The notes below the pieces were generated by a model. The model was not told the origin of the DNA, searched no databases, and worked only from the letters and a program-made list of their open reading frames with translations. Shown here piece after piece: positions 36,355-48,296 of a stretch of DNA of 64,000 nt (position 1 is its first letter; each line of letters begins with the position of its first letter). The position numbers and the translations under genes are program-made. Source of the stretch: Funneliformis mosseae. Taxonomy: Eukaryota; Glomeromycota; Glomeromycetes; Glomerales; Glomeraceae. Where the stretch lies: contig CAJVPP010000010.1 in assembly GCA_910592005.1 (NCBI GenBank), forward strand, positions 1 to 64,000. The letters are read 5' to 3'.

Positions 36355-38483
36355 ATGCCACCCCATACCACGATACATTATACCATGCCCCCTAATACAA
36401 CAAATTCAAAGTCTACAGCAACGACAGCCAATATCGGCACAACTCAGATGAATACCAATAATAAGTCTACTTCCACGCCTAAAACATCATCTCGACAAAG
36501 GAGAGCAACCTCTGCGTCATCTTATGTTTTTGCTCCTAGCTGGTTAACAAATTTAAGTAATAAATCTGGATCTTCCACAACGGTGTTAAGTCCAGCTAAT
36601 GCACCGGCAACTGAGGGAAAATCCGTAAAGGAGGAGGTGAAGGGGTGGGGTACGTCAAAGAAGGATGGACTTGGTAGTATTCGGCAGACCAGGGAAGGTT
36701 TAGGGAAAGGTAAGAATCATTTTTGATATATAGCTATCTGACCTAAGTTTATGGTATTAATATTATAATTAAGAATAAAATAGAAGAAAAAAATTTGGTT
36801 GGTGGTTGAATCAGTTTCCAAAAAATTTTTTAGGTTAAGAATCCTTTTTTGGGAATACTCTTGTGACACGGACCACAACTCTTATTTATAATTTTTATTT
36901 TATATAAAATGTAAACGTGTGTGAATTTACATTTTCAGATGGTAGCACTTCTCTTAATCGTTTATCAGCTAATGGGATATCGCCACTTTCTTCAACTCGA
37001 TCAAAGTCGCGAGATTTATCAAGTTCTCGCTTATCCGTTTTAAGTGAAGTAGAAAAACGTGAGGTGGTTACAAATATTAATGAAATTATAGAAATCTTTT
37101 TTTAAAAGTAAAGTTAATTAAATTTTGTGATTACAATTTTGACATCTAGTTACCGATTAAGGTGCATGGTCGATCCCGTTCTGCCTCCCAAACTAGTCAA
37201 CCTATTTCATCGAGTTTTGATAAGAATTTTGTAAGTTAAATAATTAATTTAATCAATTTATTTTGGCACCTTTATGAATTTCTAATCATAATCTTATGGA
37301 TCAAATTTTGTAATTATAATAGCCAACCTTAGCGAAAAAAAAGGAATTTAACTTGTCTGTAGACCTTCCAGCGAAGAATGTTGAAAACATTTGGGGTAAA
37401 TATTACTTTCATATAAATTTTGGTCTCGATTTAATTGAGTCCCGTACTTACTTTAGTTGATCTACTAATATAGCAAAGTCAGACACAAAATCAAAGTTAC
37501 TTTCGCCTACTTCTACCACGCCTGGTACTGAGGAATCTACGAAATTCTTTATTCCTAATATAGATGATGAACCGGAATTAGAGAGACGTATGTCCTTGGT
37601 ACCAAAGGTAGAAAGTGGTAAATTAGATGGGAAGAGAACCAAACACACCATGAAACGCAAAACTAGCCGGTCTTTGTCAGTAGATAGCGTTGCTCGAGGT
37701 CCCAACGGAAGCTCGGTTTTTGGATTTGGTGTAGGGATTGGTATATCGAATGGTCGATCTCTTGGACAAACGCAGAATGCCAGACCTTATCTTAGAGAGA
37801 CCGTGGCGACCAAACCTACCAACACTCAGCCTCAAAGGCAAAGGTCTGCATCCATCTCAACTTCGAAGACATCAACTGCGACATCTCGTATCGGTAATTT
37901 TGGTCAGTCATCGATAACGGGGAGGAGATTGAGTGTGAGTGGTAATTCAAAGTATTTATGGAGTAATACTACCATGGGAAAAATGGGATATTTTAAAATT
38001 TTTCCTGAGGAGGAAGAAGATGATGAAGGACTCTTGAATGATAGAAAGGAAAATGTTAATCCAATGAATGATTGTGATCATATCGAAGAAGAGGATGAGG
38101 AAGAGGTTGACAATATTAGTAGTGATTTAACGATCAAAGATATAAGTGATGAGAAAACGGCAGGTATAGATGTAAAAAATAATCATTACTCTGATATCTC
38201 AACTTCATCATCCGTTGAACGTGAGGAAAGGTTTCTTCTTCAGTTGGGATGGCAAAAACCATATAATGTAGATGGCTGCGATAGTGATGAATGGGCCATT
38301 ACAGAAGAAGAAAAACGATGTTTTGTGAATTTTGTCCGAGCCTTGAACGGGTTTTCTGTTTTAGAAAAAAATGATGCCAGTATCAGTGACGAATTATCTT
38401 ATAGTGAGATTAACCGAGCCAAGAAAAAATGGATTGCGATAATAAAATATATGAAGACGACAAATGGAGTAGATAAAAATTGA
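36355..38483 (+). CDS. Vasculin (GPBP1)-like protein, 5 exons
   Basis: Vasculins bind GC-rich promoters in animals and regulate transcription. Exons 36355-36709, 36939-37063, 37150-37230, 37323-37395 and 37474-38483 join in frame to 547 residues. The last acceptor is the TAG at 37471-37473, preceded by a TACTAAT-type branch site; the earlier AG would give a stop. N-terminal YVFAPSWLTNL resembles the vasculin FAPAWL motif. The middle is Ser/Arg-rich and probably disordered, with KVHGRSRSASQ and MKRKTSRSLSVDS. An acidic stretch lies near 38010-38110. The C-terminus carries the vasculin signature: ERFLLQLGWQKPYNVD, then ITEEEKRCFVNFVRALNG. The start ATG at 36355 is the first in frame; 36385 is an alternative. 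The role in fungi is inferred from the family. Confidence 0.75.
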
Positions 38484-38557
38484 TATGAACGTTACAAAAT
38501 TCGACATATTTTAATAATGGAACAAAAAAAAAGAGAAAAAAAAGTTTATATTACTGA

Positions 38558-38607
<50 letters not shown>

Positions 38608-38612
38608 CATTA

Positions 38613-38644
<32 letters not shown>

Positions 38645-39970
38645 TTCTAAAATTTCTTCATAATTTGATTAATTGCAAATATAAAAAATTAAACATTTTT
38701 TTTTGGAAGATGTATTTTTAACTTGAATTTTAAACCTGTTTTGTATTAAGATAGTATTATTTGACACAAAAATGAATATCGAACAATATAGCTTTTTATT
38801 TAATAAAAATTATATTTTTGTACCAAAAGAACTTAAAGTCATGTGACGAAAGATTTCTAGGTGATAAATATTTGTGGCAGTGAAAATTATTAATATGAAT
38901 GAGGCTTTTTTACCTAAAATAATCAGAACTTTATTTTAAAAATAGTTGTACGAATTGTTTTTTGGTAACGACCCTCAAAAGTAGGTTAGGTATTATCTTT
39001 CGGAATCGAAATTTTGATATTTCCCATTACTATTTTCAATCTATATATATATATATGAGGTTAGGGCTTAAACTCCCGCATAAATGAATGGTAAATGATT
39101 TTTTAAGAAACTTGGCTGAAATGAAGCGAATCTTGAATAGGAAAGAAATGCGCGTAATGAGTACGTGAAACATGCAAACAATTTTTGAATCAAGGAGAGA
39201 TTTGTTTCAAATGTGTATTAAGATTTTTTTTTTTTTTTTTTAAAACGTTTCAGGTTCTTATGTTTATTTGGTCAAATAATGGATACAAATAAATAATTTA
39301 AACAATGGGGAAAAAATAATCCTAGATTTATAAGGATAAAGCCAATGCCTCGTGTACTTGTTGTATATTTATATTTTTTGATGGATGGAAAAAAATAATT
39401 TAAAAATTCTAATAATAAAAAAAAAGTGGGTTATTTTTAAAAATGTAATATGCGAAATTACGCAAATTCGAACCTTTATTTGCGAAGGGAAGGGTAAAAA
39501 TGTTGAAAAATTCCTTAATCAAAAAATCCGCCGATAGATTAATTACCCATAAAAAGACAACAGAAAGAAAGAAAAAAAAATAAAGTAAAAATAAATCAGT
39601 TAAAACGTTACACAATGCATGTTGGTGGTCAATTTGAATGAAGTTCCGAGTTACACTCATCATCGAAACCGCTAAAAATATCCTGCTGCGGCATGACTTG
39701 AGCAAATGAAGTCATTCATACGAAAAATCCTTACCCAAATTATTTTGGCGTCGTTCTAAGAAAAAAAATTTTTTTCTCAGGCCTTTTTTTTTTATGATTG
39801 TAAGATTATTTTAGGGAATCAAAAACAGGTTTTCCTTTTGATTGTAATTGGAGTAACTTTATCAAGAAATATTTCGTAAATAACGCGTATTCCGATGTTC
39901 CTTAATCCGTTACACCACTTTATTTATAATTTTTTGTTTCAAACAATAAAAAATATTTCACGAAAATTTT
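38484..39970. other. Intergenic region with microsatellite
   Basis: Contains an (ATT)n microsatellite at 38559-38608 followed by a T/A run, a (TA) tract at about 39043-39056, and a 98-codon minus-strand frame (39409-39705) that lacks an ATG at its start and matches nothing known. No convincing gene. Confidence 0.5.
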
Positions 39971-40204
39971 CATATATAAATGGACTTTTTTTTCTCATCA
40001 AACAATTTCAAAATATAAAACAAAAAAAAAAAAATAATTGTTTCAAAAATAATCTTATATAAAAGAATAACTTGTAAGTGTTCTATTGTTTGTATTATTT
40101 TTGCATGAAAGAAATTAATTAAATTAATTTTATTTTATTTTATTTTTATTTTTATTTTTTTTTTCGTAGTTAAAAGCTAAACGGATATAAATCAAAAAAC
40201 AAAA
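39971..40204 (+). promoter_or_regulatory. Promoter and 5' leader with intron of secreted-protein gene 1
   Basis: TATA box CATATATAAATGGAC at 39971-39985. The leader holds AATCTTATATAAAAGAATAA followed by a donor GTAAGTG at 40074 and an acceptor TTCGTAG at 40163-40169, giving a probable 96-base 5'-UTR intron. The same arrangement is found upstream of the paralogue at 41989. Confidence 0.65.
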
Positions 40205-40408
40205 ATGAAACAATTCCTCAGATTATTTCTCGTTCTCGTTTTCATCACTGCCGTATTTGCAGCTCCAATGACGAACTTACGCAAGCGTCTCGGAGATGAG
40301 AAGGATTGCAAAACAAAATCAAAATTATCTGATGATGTGGCCTTTAAAGATAACGTACCAGTAGAAAATAGCGATACAAATTATTGTCCCGAACCCGCCA
40401 ACAATTAA
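40205..40408 (+). CDS. Small secreted protein 1, Kex2-type propeptide
   Basis: 67 residues. The hydrophobic signal peptide MKQFLRLFLVLVFITAVFAA is followed by PMTNLRKR, a dibasic Kex2-type site near residue 28. The mature part is short and polar, with two Cys (KDCKTK and NYCPEP). The chain resembles the product of 41989-42156 in signal peptide, AAPM junction, KR site and terminal CPE. Such small secreted, Kex2-processed proteins are effector or signalling-peptide candidates in mycorrhizal fungi; function is unknown. It is transcribed from a TATA promoter with a 5'-UTR intron. Confidence 0.8.
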   Translation: MKQFLRLFLVLVFITAVFAAPMTNLRKRLGDEKDCKTKSKLSDDVAFKDNVPVENSDTNYCPEPANN

Positions 40409-40954
40409 AAAATTACGTTTTTAAAAAAAAAAAAAATTTTTTTTAATATATTTTAGAATTTAGAGAATCATTTTTCTTTTTTTTTTTTTTGGTTCCACAA
40501 CAATGTACTATAATAATAAAAAGTCAGCCTGTAATTGTTAATATATTTTGATTATCATCATTTTTTATTTTTCCTTTCTTTATATGTATTTACTATTTCC
40601 TTGAAATAAAATTTTCGGTGCAAAGCATAATATTTAAATAATGTTTAAAAACAATGTACAAAATGCATATGACGCAGTAATTACAAATGAATTTTTTTTA
40701 CAATATTTATAAAGTTTCTTTCTATAATGAACCAACACCACCACCTCTGATTCTCGAAACCGAAGAGCTCAAAAGTATTGGTTCCGATACATTAGAATGC
40801 AAATACATGGTTCTCTTCAATGCGTTTGACTGATCACATTTTTTTCTTTCAAAATCAAAAAAATGAAGCGAAAAGTCAGACAACAATAAATTGCATTTAT
40901 GGGTTCAGCAAGATTTGCCGAGACGCGTTGGAGTAAATACTATCAGTTTTACAT

Positions 40955-41035
40955 TATGGGTCCTTTGCAAAAGAAAGGGAGGAAATTACCGGGAAACTAA
41001 AAATGAACTAAGCTGAATTTTGATTTGATTATTTT
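40955..41035. mobile_element. Partial MITE copy (TATGGGWCCTTTGCAA family)
   Basis: Left terminus TATGGGTCCTTTGCAAAAGA, then GGGAGGAAATTACCGGGAAA and AAAAATGAACTAAGCTGAAT, as in the complete copies. No right terminus: the copy is broken. Confidence 0.6.
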
Positions 41036-41371
41036 GCACAGATTGGGATAATGATCAACATATGAAAATCAAACTTCAAAAAAGTTGCGACCGAAAGTTT
41101 TGGTCCGTTACAGATGAAATTAATTGCTAGAGACGAAGTACGGTGGCAACAAGTTGACTCATCAATATTTATTTTTTCAAAGACACTATTGCTATTCATG
41201 TATAGACATTTTTCATACCATTATAACTTCATATTACTTTGAATTTTCAATTTGAAATTAACCATTTCAGATTGCAAGCTTACCTATTTTCGCTGAAAAA
41301 CCGATTAGATATTTGTATGGGTCATGAAACAAGAGTAAATTCGCAATTCTCAAACAGTTTCCATTGATGCC

Positions 41372-41418
41372 TACCCGTAAAGAGGCATATATTCAGCTTT
41401 ATGATGCCTTTACGGGTA
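41372..41418. other. Hairpin between the secreted-protein genes
   Basis: TACCCGTAAAGAGGCAT at 41372-41388 pairs with ATGCCTTTACGGGTA at 41404-41418 (one or two bulged bases), leaving a loop of about 15 bases. Stem of about 15 bp in non-coding DNA. It could be a structured RNA end or a remnant of a small inverted-repeat element. Confidence 0.5.
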
Positions 41419-41790
41419 CGTTTGTACACTAAATACTCGACTCATTAATTGTCAACGTCATAATTTCTCCATTCAGGATATGTGATATAATAAAATCGGA
41501 AAATACGAAAAGAACAAGAAACGCTCCCAAAAGATGCATAGCCGAGCCCACCATTAACATTTAATTGCATGGATGAGGGGAACCATCCTCATTGTAAACA
41601 ACGGTTACCTTCGCCATTGGCTTTGCTTCTATTCGGGCTATACATACTGTACAAGATGAAAAGATTTAATTTTATCAAAGTAATACCAACTATGGGAAGG
41701 CAGTGTATTTCGAGGCTATCCCAACACTCATTGATATCTTGATAAATCCTGCATTTCCTTTTTCAACGTAAGAAATTTGTGATCAAAATT

Positions 41791-41988
41791 CATATATAAA
41801 ATGAACTCAATTAAGTGTTTGCTTGTCTTCAGAATCTCATAAAAATAAGACATTAAATCTAATAATCTTATAAAAATATTCTGTAAGTGATTTTATTATT
41901 TGGCTTATTAAAAAAAAAAAAAAAAAAAAATTAAAAAAAAAATTTTTTTTTTTTTAAAATCCGTTTATTTATAGAAAACGAAGTGAAA
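41791..41988 (+). promoter_or_regulatory. Promoter and 5' leader with intron of secreted-protein gene 2
   Basis: TATA box CATATATAAAATGAAC at 41791-41806. The leader AATCTTATAAAAATATTC precedes donor GTAAGTG at 41883; acceptor TTTATAG ends at 41974. This gives a 92-base 5'-UTR intron in the same place as in gene 1. TATA-to-donor distance is about 90 bases here and about 100 in gene 1. Confidence 0.65.
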
Positions 41989-42156
41989 ATGAAACGATTT
42001 ATCAAATTATTTATAATACTCGCTTTCATCGTTGCTGTAATGGCAGCTCCAATGCCTATTCAAAAACGGGTTTCAGACTGCCCTGATGTAGAAAAAGATG
42101 ATAGAGCAGTCACGAATTCAGAGGGAAATGATTGTCCTGAAATCGTTAAAATTTAA
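41989..42156 (+). CDS. Small secreted protein 2, paralogue of the gene at 40205
   Basis: 55 residues. Signal peptide MKRFIKLFIILAFIVAVMAA, then PMPIQKR (Kex2-type KR), then a polar mature peptide with two Cys-Pro motifs (SDCPDVE and NDCPEIVK). Length, signal peptide, AAPM junction, dibasic site and terminal CPE agree with gene 1. The mature parts have diverged strongly, as expected for secreted peptides under diversifying change or relaxed constraint. Both genes are on the same strand, 1.6 kb apart, which suggests local duplication. Confidence 0.75.
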   Translation: MKRFIKLFIILAFIVAVMAAPMPIQKRVSDCPDVEKDDRAVTNSEGNDCPEIVKI

Positions 42157-42710
42157 AATCATCTAAATAATGAATTATATGCATTTCAGCTTGTAATTAT
42201 TTATATGTAAATCAATAGATAGTATTTGTTGGACCTTTTTTTTTTTAAAAACATAAAAATAAAATAAAAGTAAATCGTAATTTTACAACAAGTTCAAATA
42301 TCACTTTGCTCATAAATTCACCAAGCCTCATTTGTTACATGCGATTGTAAATATTATCATGAGTAAAGCTCGGCCTTACAGCTCAATCCAATTCCCATTG
42401 GCGCTGCTTAACGCATAGCCACTTACTTTATCATAAAAAAATATATATCGTTAATTAAGGGCGCTTTTATTATTAGGCGCTTGATTTTCAAAATGGCTTT
42501 TCACGTAACATTAGCCCTGACAATTTTCTTTCTTTTGAATTGATGTAATGTTGTCTCGGTTTCTAGAGAATTCAAAGTTTATTTTGCTGATTGGGTTAAT
42601 ATATTGTGTAAATCATTGATGTAAAAAAACAAAAAAAAAAAAATTTATAAAACATTAAAAATCCAAAAGAATTTTAAGTTTATTGTATTTTATAATTATA
42701 TTATTAGTAA
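42157..42710. other. Downstream region of secreted-protein gene 2
   Basis: Moderately GC-richer patches at 42360-42430 and 42455-42530, without ORF or recognised RNA. Ends at a MITE. Confidence 0.4.
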
Positions 42711-42838
42711 ATAATATGGATTATTTATAAAGAAAAGGGAAATTGCCGGGAAAAAAATGAGTTAATGCTAAATCTTAACATATTTTGGGCAGTTTTCCCT
42801 TTTTTTTATTGCAAAGGTTTCATATTAATATTATGATA
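42711..42838. mobile_element. MITE copy, internally deleted
   Basis: Left ATAATATGGATTATTTATAA, then AAAAGGGAAATTGCCGGGAA; right TTTTATTGCAAAGGTTTCATATTAATATTAT. It shares the AAAATGAGTTAATGCTAAAT core with the copies at 49312 and 56712. Confidence 0.7.
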
Positions 42839-45800
42839 ATATGGTTAACTTATGTTATTATAAGTTAATTATACTAATATACTATTATAATAATAGTATT
42901 TAATAAAAAAAATAAGATATAAAATAAAAAAATGAATACAAAATTTATTAATTACTAATTTATTTTTATAATCTTAATTAATTTCATTTAACTTTAAAAT
43001 TTAATAATTATAAATTGATTTAAAATTTTAATTATATGTTATTTTATTTTATTATATTATTTATTTTAAAATTTTTGTTATTAATTTTTTTAGTTATTCT
43101 TTTTAATTATTTTATTATATTTAATATTAGTTTAAAAATTAAAAAATTATTATTTAAATATTAAATAAATTCTAAAACTTTAGTAAAATATTTAAATAAT
43201 AAAAGTAAAACCCAAATTATTATTAAAAACTTGACTTATTTAATAACAAAACTAAAAATTTTAAATAATTTATTTTTAAATAATTTCTATAAAAATATAT
43301 TTATATAAATGTTTAAATTTGTTTATTGCTAATTATTTTTATTATAATATTTTAAATTTATATATTTTGAAATATTATTTAAATTTAAAAGATTATAATA
43401 TATTAAAATTATAAAAAAAATAAATTTTAAATTTTAAATTATAACAAAATATAAAAATTAATAAAATATATATATAAATAATAAAAATCTAAAAAATTAT
43501 TATTAAAAAATTATTAGATATTTATATAATATAATATTAATTATATATATAATAAGTAAAAGTTTATTATATTTATTTTAAATTATAAATATATATTAAT
43601 TTGCTATACTTTTAAATATATAAATAATTAAATTTGATTTTATAATATTTAATAATTTTATATAATATTTATGTAATTATTATTTAATAATATATATTTA
43701 TAAAAAATATATTTTATTTATTTTAGATTAATATTATATAATTATATATAAAAATTTTATAATTTTTTTTTAAATAAATTTTTAATCTAAATATTACAAT
43801 TTAATTGTATTAAAAATTAATTTATTTAAAAATAAATATATGGAAGAGTTTCTAGAACAATCAGGTTCTGAAAAATTTTTGATTTAAATTAAGAGTTTAA
43901 TACATTTTAATCTAATAATATCAAAAACTTAAAATGCAATAAAAATCTCAATTTTGTTAAAAAATTTCTAGAATCTAATTTTTCTAGCAATTAATCTATA
44001 TTTAGAATAAAATATAAGTTAAAAAAATAAGATTTTAATACTTTATAATTAAATAAAAATTTCATATTAACATATGAGCATTTTCAATAAAAAAAGAAAT
44101 TCAAAAATTTTTTTTTTGAATTAATGTTAAATTTGAATTTATTTTATTAAAAGTTATATTTAACTTATAAAATAAAAAATTTTTTTTTGGTAGTTTTTTC
44201 TTTTATTATAAAATATTCATATAATATAATATATCAATTTTAATTAATAATAATACAGTCAAGTCTATCTATAATTATTCTATTTATAATTATATTTTAT
44301 CTATATTCACTTAATTTTAATGTTTCAAAATCATAATAATATATCTTTTTATAATTATAACTATATGTTAATCATAATAAAATTTTATATTATTATCAGA
44401 TTTAGTTTTAGTAATTTTAATACTTAAATTAAAAATATTATAATAATTAATTTTACTTGTGAGTTTATAATCTTAGAATATTTTTTAAATTTTACAAATA
44501 TCAGTTATATTTAAATTAATTTTATAATTTATATCTTTTAGAATTTAAAAATTTATTTAGTCAAACTCAATAACAAACTCAAAAGCATATTAGTAGAAGG
44601 TATTATAATTAATTCTAAATGAAAGATAATGTAAATTTTAAATTAATTCTTTTATTTATTACTTAAAACTTAAAATTTACAAAATATTTTACTTTAAACT
44701 TAATTTACAACTTTAATACATTTTATATAAGGGATTTATATACAATTTTACACTAAAGTGTAAAATTGTATATAAATCCCTTATATAAAACTATTTTATT
44801 ATATTTAATTATTTGCTATTATAAATTAATTAATAAAGATATTTGCTATATAATATAAATAATAAAAATAAATAAAAATGATTAAATAAATTAAAAAATT
44901 TACAGAAAAATAAAAAAACAAATAAATAATTAAAATTAAAGTATTAAACTGATTTTCATTATATTAATCATTTTGATGTAATATTATTTTTTAGTAATCG
45001 ATTTATATAAAATTAGATTAACTTTTTGCAGATTATTCTCTAGTACTATTTTTTAACATTGATAATATATATTAAATAATTAATAAATAAACTATTTATA
45101 ATTACATTTTATATAAATTATATTATTTTATAAATAATTTATAATATTATTTAATTTTAAATAATTAAAGTTTAATTTAATTTAATTATAATTTTATTAT
45201 TAATTATATAAAGATTTCTGTATTAGACTATATGTAAAATCAGATTTTGATATTACAATTTTAATAATATTAAAATTATTTATATAGATTATGATTATTA
45301 TTTTTAAATAATAATAAATTATTTATCTAGAATGATAATAATCATTTTAAATGATAAAAAATCATTTAATAAGAATAATTAAAATGATGTAAATTATTAT
45401 TATATAAATTTTAATTTATTTATAATTATAGTGATATAATATTTATATTATAAGTAATTATAAAAATTAATTTTACTTTTATATATCAAATATGATTTTT
45501 AAGTTAAAATATATTTAAATAATATGCTATTTCTTTCATTTTTTATAATATTTATATTAAAAATAATTATATATAGGTTTTATTATTTATAATTATCATA
45601 ATATAATATTTATATAATAAATGATTATATATAGTTTTATTATATAAATTACCTCTATTTATAATAAAAAAATTTTTAAAATTAGAAAAGATAATTATAC
45701 ATAAGTTTAATTATAATATAAATATAATAATTTAAAAATAATTTTATAATTAACATAATCATATTTTATATAAAAGTATTATAAAATTTTTAATTTTTTA

Positions 45801-45925
45801 ATTAATTTCTTTTTTATTAAAATAATTGATTAAGTTTAAATAATTATTTTATTAATTTATATCATATAGTTTTAATTAATATTAGCATTTTTTCTTTATT
45901 AATAAAATATTTTCTTTAAACTATA
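42839..45925. other. Second AT-rich gene desert, first part
   Basis: Almost pure A/T sequence with no ORF. A single pogo-like terminus TACAGTCAAGTCTATCTATA lies at about 44254, and a perfect palindrome at 44721-44790. Otherwise nothing is seen. Confidence 0.5.
44721..44790. repeat. Perfect 34-bp inverted repeat with a 2-base centre
   Basis: Arms 44721-44754 and 44757-44790 are exact reverse complements (TTTTATATAAGGGATTTATA and on to TTTTACACT); the centre is AA. The arms include GGGATT, unusual in this A/T desert. It is too perfect to be chance in a mutating region, so it is recent or maintained. Confidence 0.95.
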
Positions 45926-45927
45926 TA

Positions 45928-47833
45928 CTGTATAGTCCTGAAAATAAGCATCTTTTATTTGATATAGAGGTGCTTATTTTCAAGTAATTTAAAAATTAAA
46001 AAAATTTGGCTTTTGTTATAAGTCTAAAGTAAATAACAAAAAATCAAAAATATCTTTTGTAGTGATCAACGTAATTGTGGTTATTATATAAATAAAAATT
46101 ATGTAATTCATAATTACAGTACGTGATTTATATAATATTTAATCATTTTTTATAAAAATTTCTATACTTATTTAGTTATTATATATAAATATAAATAATA
46201 TCACAAAAATAATAAAACGTAAGTAGATTATTAAAAGGCATAAAAGCAAGATCTTAAAAGTTCCTAAATGTACTTGAACTTCATACTACATTGAACAGAA
46301 AGAACAGATTGTAAATTATGTAAAAGAATATGAAAGAAATAATGCGGTAGTATATTTCAATATTAATAAAAATATGGTTAAACATTGAGTTAGAGTAAGT
46401 AAAAACTAGATGAATAAAGTAAGTAGAAATAGCAAGAGTGTTAGTTCTGAGTAAGAGATTTTTTAATTTAAAGCTGAAAAAAAGCTTTACAATTGGATAA
46501 TTGATCAAAGGAAAATGGATTTAGCTATAAACTATACTATCATACAAGTCAAAATGTTAGAAATTATAAAAGAGTCAGATATTGTAGCTTTTTATGGTGA
46601 TTTAACAAATAGTTTTAAGCTATCAAATTACTGGTTATATGCATTTATGAAAAGGCAAAAACTTTCTTTAAGACAGTGCACAAAAATCAGATAGAAACTC
46701 CTAAATTAAACTGAAGAATTGTTAGAGAATTTTCATTAATTTATTATTTGTCTTAGGATTAAAAATCCTATGAAATATACAACATTTTCAACATGAATGA
46801 GACATCAATATAGTTTGACATGGCTGGTAATTTCACTGTTAATCAATTAGGTGAAAAAATGATCTATATATATGAGATTGGCAATAAAAAAAATCATTTC
46901 ACTATTGTTCTCACTTGTGTTACTAGTAAGAATTATTGTATCTAATAAGTTTTTTAGATAAATCTTTCTTTTTTTTTAAAAACTTTTTAATATTCTTTTT
47001 TATATAGATAAAAGTAAACTACTATCAATATGCATATTTAAAGGAAAAAGAATAAGTTATAGTGAGCAAATTCAATTTAGTGTGAAGGTTTAATTCTAAG
47101 ATAATGGGTAGATAAATACAGAACTGATGATAAAATATATTGATTATTTTAATAATAATCGACCTATAGCATTAATAATACTTGTTTATGATTCTTTTCA
47201 AGATCACTTAGAAGAATCTGTTAAAGAAAAATTTTATAATAACAATATTGATTTAGCAGTTATTCTAAGTGACTTAACAAGTATATATTAATTACTCAAT
47301 ATTATTATTAATAAACTATTCAAGGATAATCTTCATAAAGAATGGTATTTATGAATAGTGGCTGGTGATGCTAGAGAGACTTCTGTAGGAAATCTTAAAT
47401 GTATTAAATATAGTGATATTTGTAATTGGGTAAAATGTTCTTTGAAAGGTATATCTGAAGAAATCATCATTAATTCTTTTGTAAGTTATTCTATAACAGA
47501 TTCTTTAGATAATTTAGATGACGAAAATGAAGAATTAGAAATTTCTGATATTGATGATGATTATGATGATAATATTCATGATAATAATAATATTAGTAAT
47601 GATAATAATAATGATAATAACTAATTAAATAAGTTTTTATAATAATTTTATAATAGTTAATAGTAATTTCTAATTTATTTTAGCTTTATTGTCAATAAAT
47701 TTTATATTATAATAATAGGATAATAAATATTTTTTTTGATTTTTATATTTTTTTTTGAAGAGTGCTTATTTTCAGGTAATATTAAAAAATAGGAGTGTTT
47801 ATTTTTAGAGATACTTATTTCAGGACTATACGG
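45928..47833 (+). mobile_element. pogo/Tigger DNA transposon, complete ends, dead transposase
   Basis: Left terminus CTGTATAGTCCTGAAAATAA and right terminus (reverse complement) CCGTATAGTCCTGAAATAAG, flanked by TA on each side (45926-45927 and 47834-47835). Inside each end is a second copy of TGCTTATTTTCA (about 45972 and 47763), in direct rather than inverted orientation, which could be an internal transposase-binding site. Length about 1.9 kb, typical of the group. Confidence 0.85.
46260..47624 (+). pseudogene. pogo/Tigger (DDE, CENP-B-type) transposase, decayed
   Basis: The CENP-B-type helix-turn-helix is visible as FKLSNYWLYAFMKRQKLSLR. The catalytic start reads FNMNETSI where functional relatives have NMDET, so the first Asp is Asn; the following Trp is a stop. 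FDMAGNFTVNQLGEK and HFTIVLTCVT follow. After a frame break, LIILVYDSFQDHLEESVK, AVILSDLTSIY, INKLFKDNLHKEW and then an open C-terminal piece (47358-47624) ending in an Asn/Asp-rich tail. Most lesions are G-to-A or C-to-T type. Confidence 0.85.
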
Positions 47834-47835
47834 TA

Positions 47836-48296
47836 TTTTTATTTATTATTTATATATATAATATATAAAGATTTTTATTATTATAATGAATATAAAAAGT
47901 TAATAAATATAATATTATTTTTTTAATAGTTTTACTTATAAATTTACAAATAATTATATTTATTAATTAAAAATATTTTATAATATTTTCTAAATAAAAA
48001 TTAAAAAAGATAATTAACTAAAGATTTTTTTTAAAGATAAATATATATAATTGGAATAGTAATAGTTGATTATATTAGTTAATAATCAGTCAATATTCAA
48101 TTAAAAGTTCTTGATTAATTAATTAGTTAACTAATTAATTTTATTAACTAGTTGACTGTCTGATTATAATAATATAATTAAGTAGTTTTGATTAAATAGA
48201 AGTTTAATTTAATCAAAATATTATAATTTTAATTTTTGCTTTAACAATTTTAGTGTGGTATTTTTTAAAATTATTTTATCATTTTTATTTAATAGA
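47836..48296. other. AT-rich spacer
   Basis: No gene. Words such as GTTAACTAATTAATTTTATT at 48060-48170 form weak inverted repeats. Confidence 0.4.

Larger units (their letters stand above)
40409..41790. other. Region between the two secreted-protein genes
   Basis: Includes one end of a MITE (40955-41035) and a strong hairpin at 41372-41418. No other ORF. Some moderately GC-rich sequence at 40740-40930 and 41530-41650 has no recognised content. Confidence 0.5.

Noticed and set aside
39409..39705. 98-codon minus-strand ORF
   Set aside because: No ATG start at its beginning, low-complexity Phe/Leu runs from A/T tracts, no recognised domain.
44254..44330. A third complete pogo-like MITE starting TACAGTCAAGTC
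   Set aside because: Only the left terminus is visible; no right terminus could be matched nearby.
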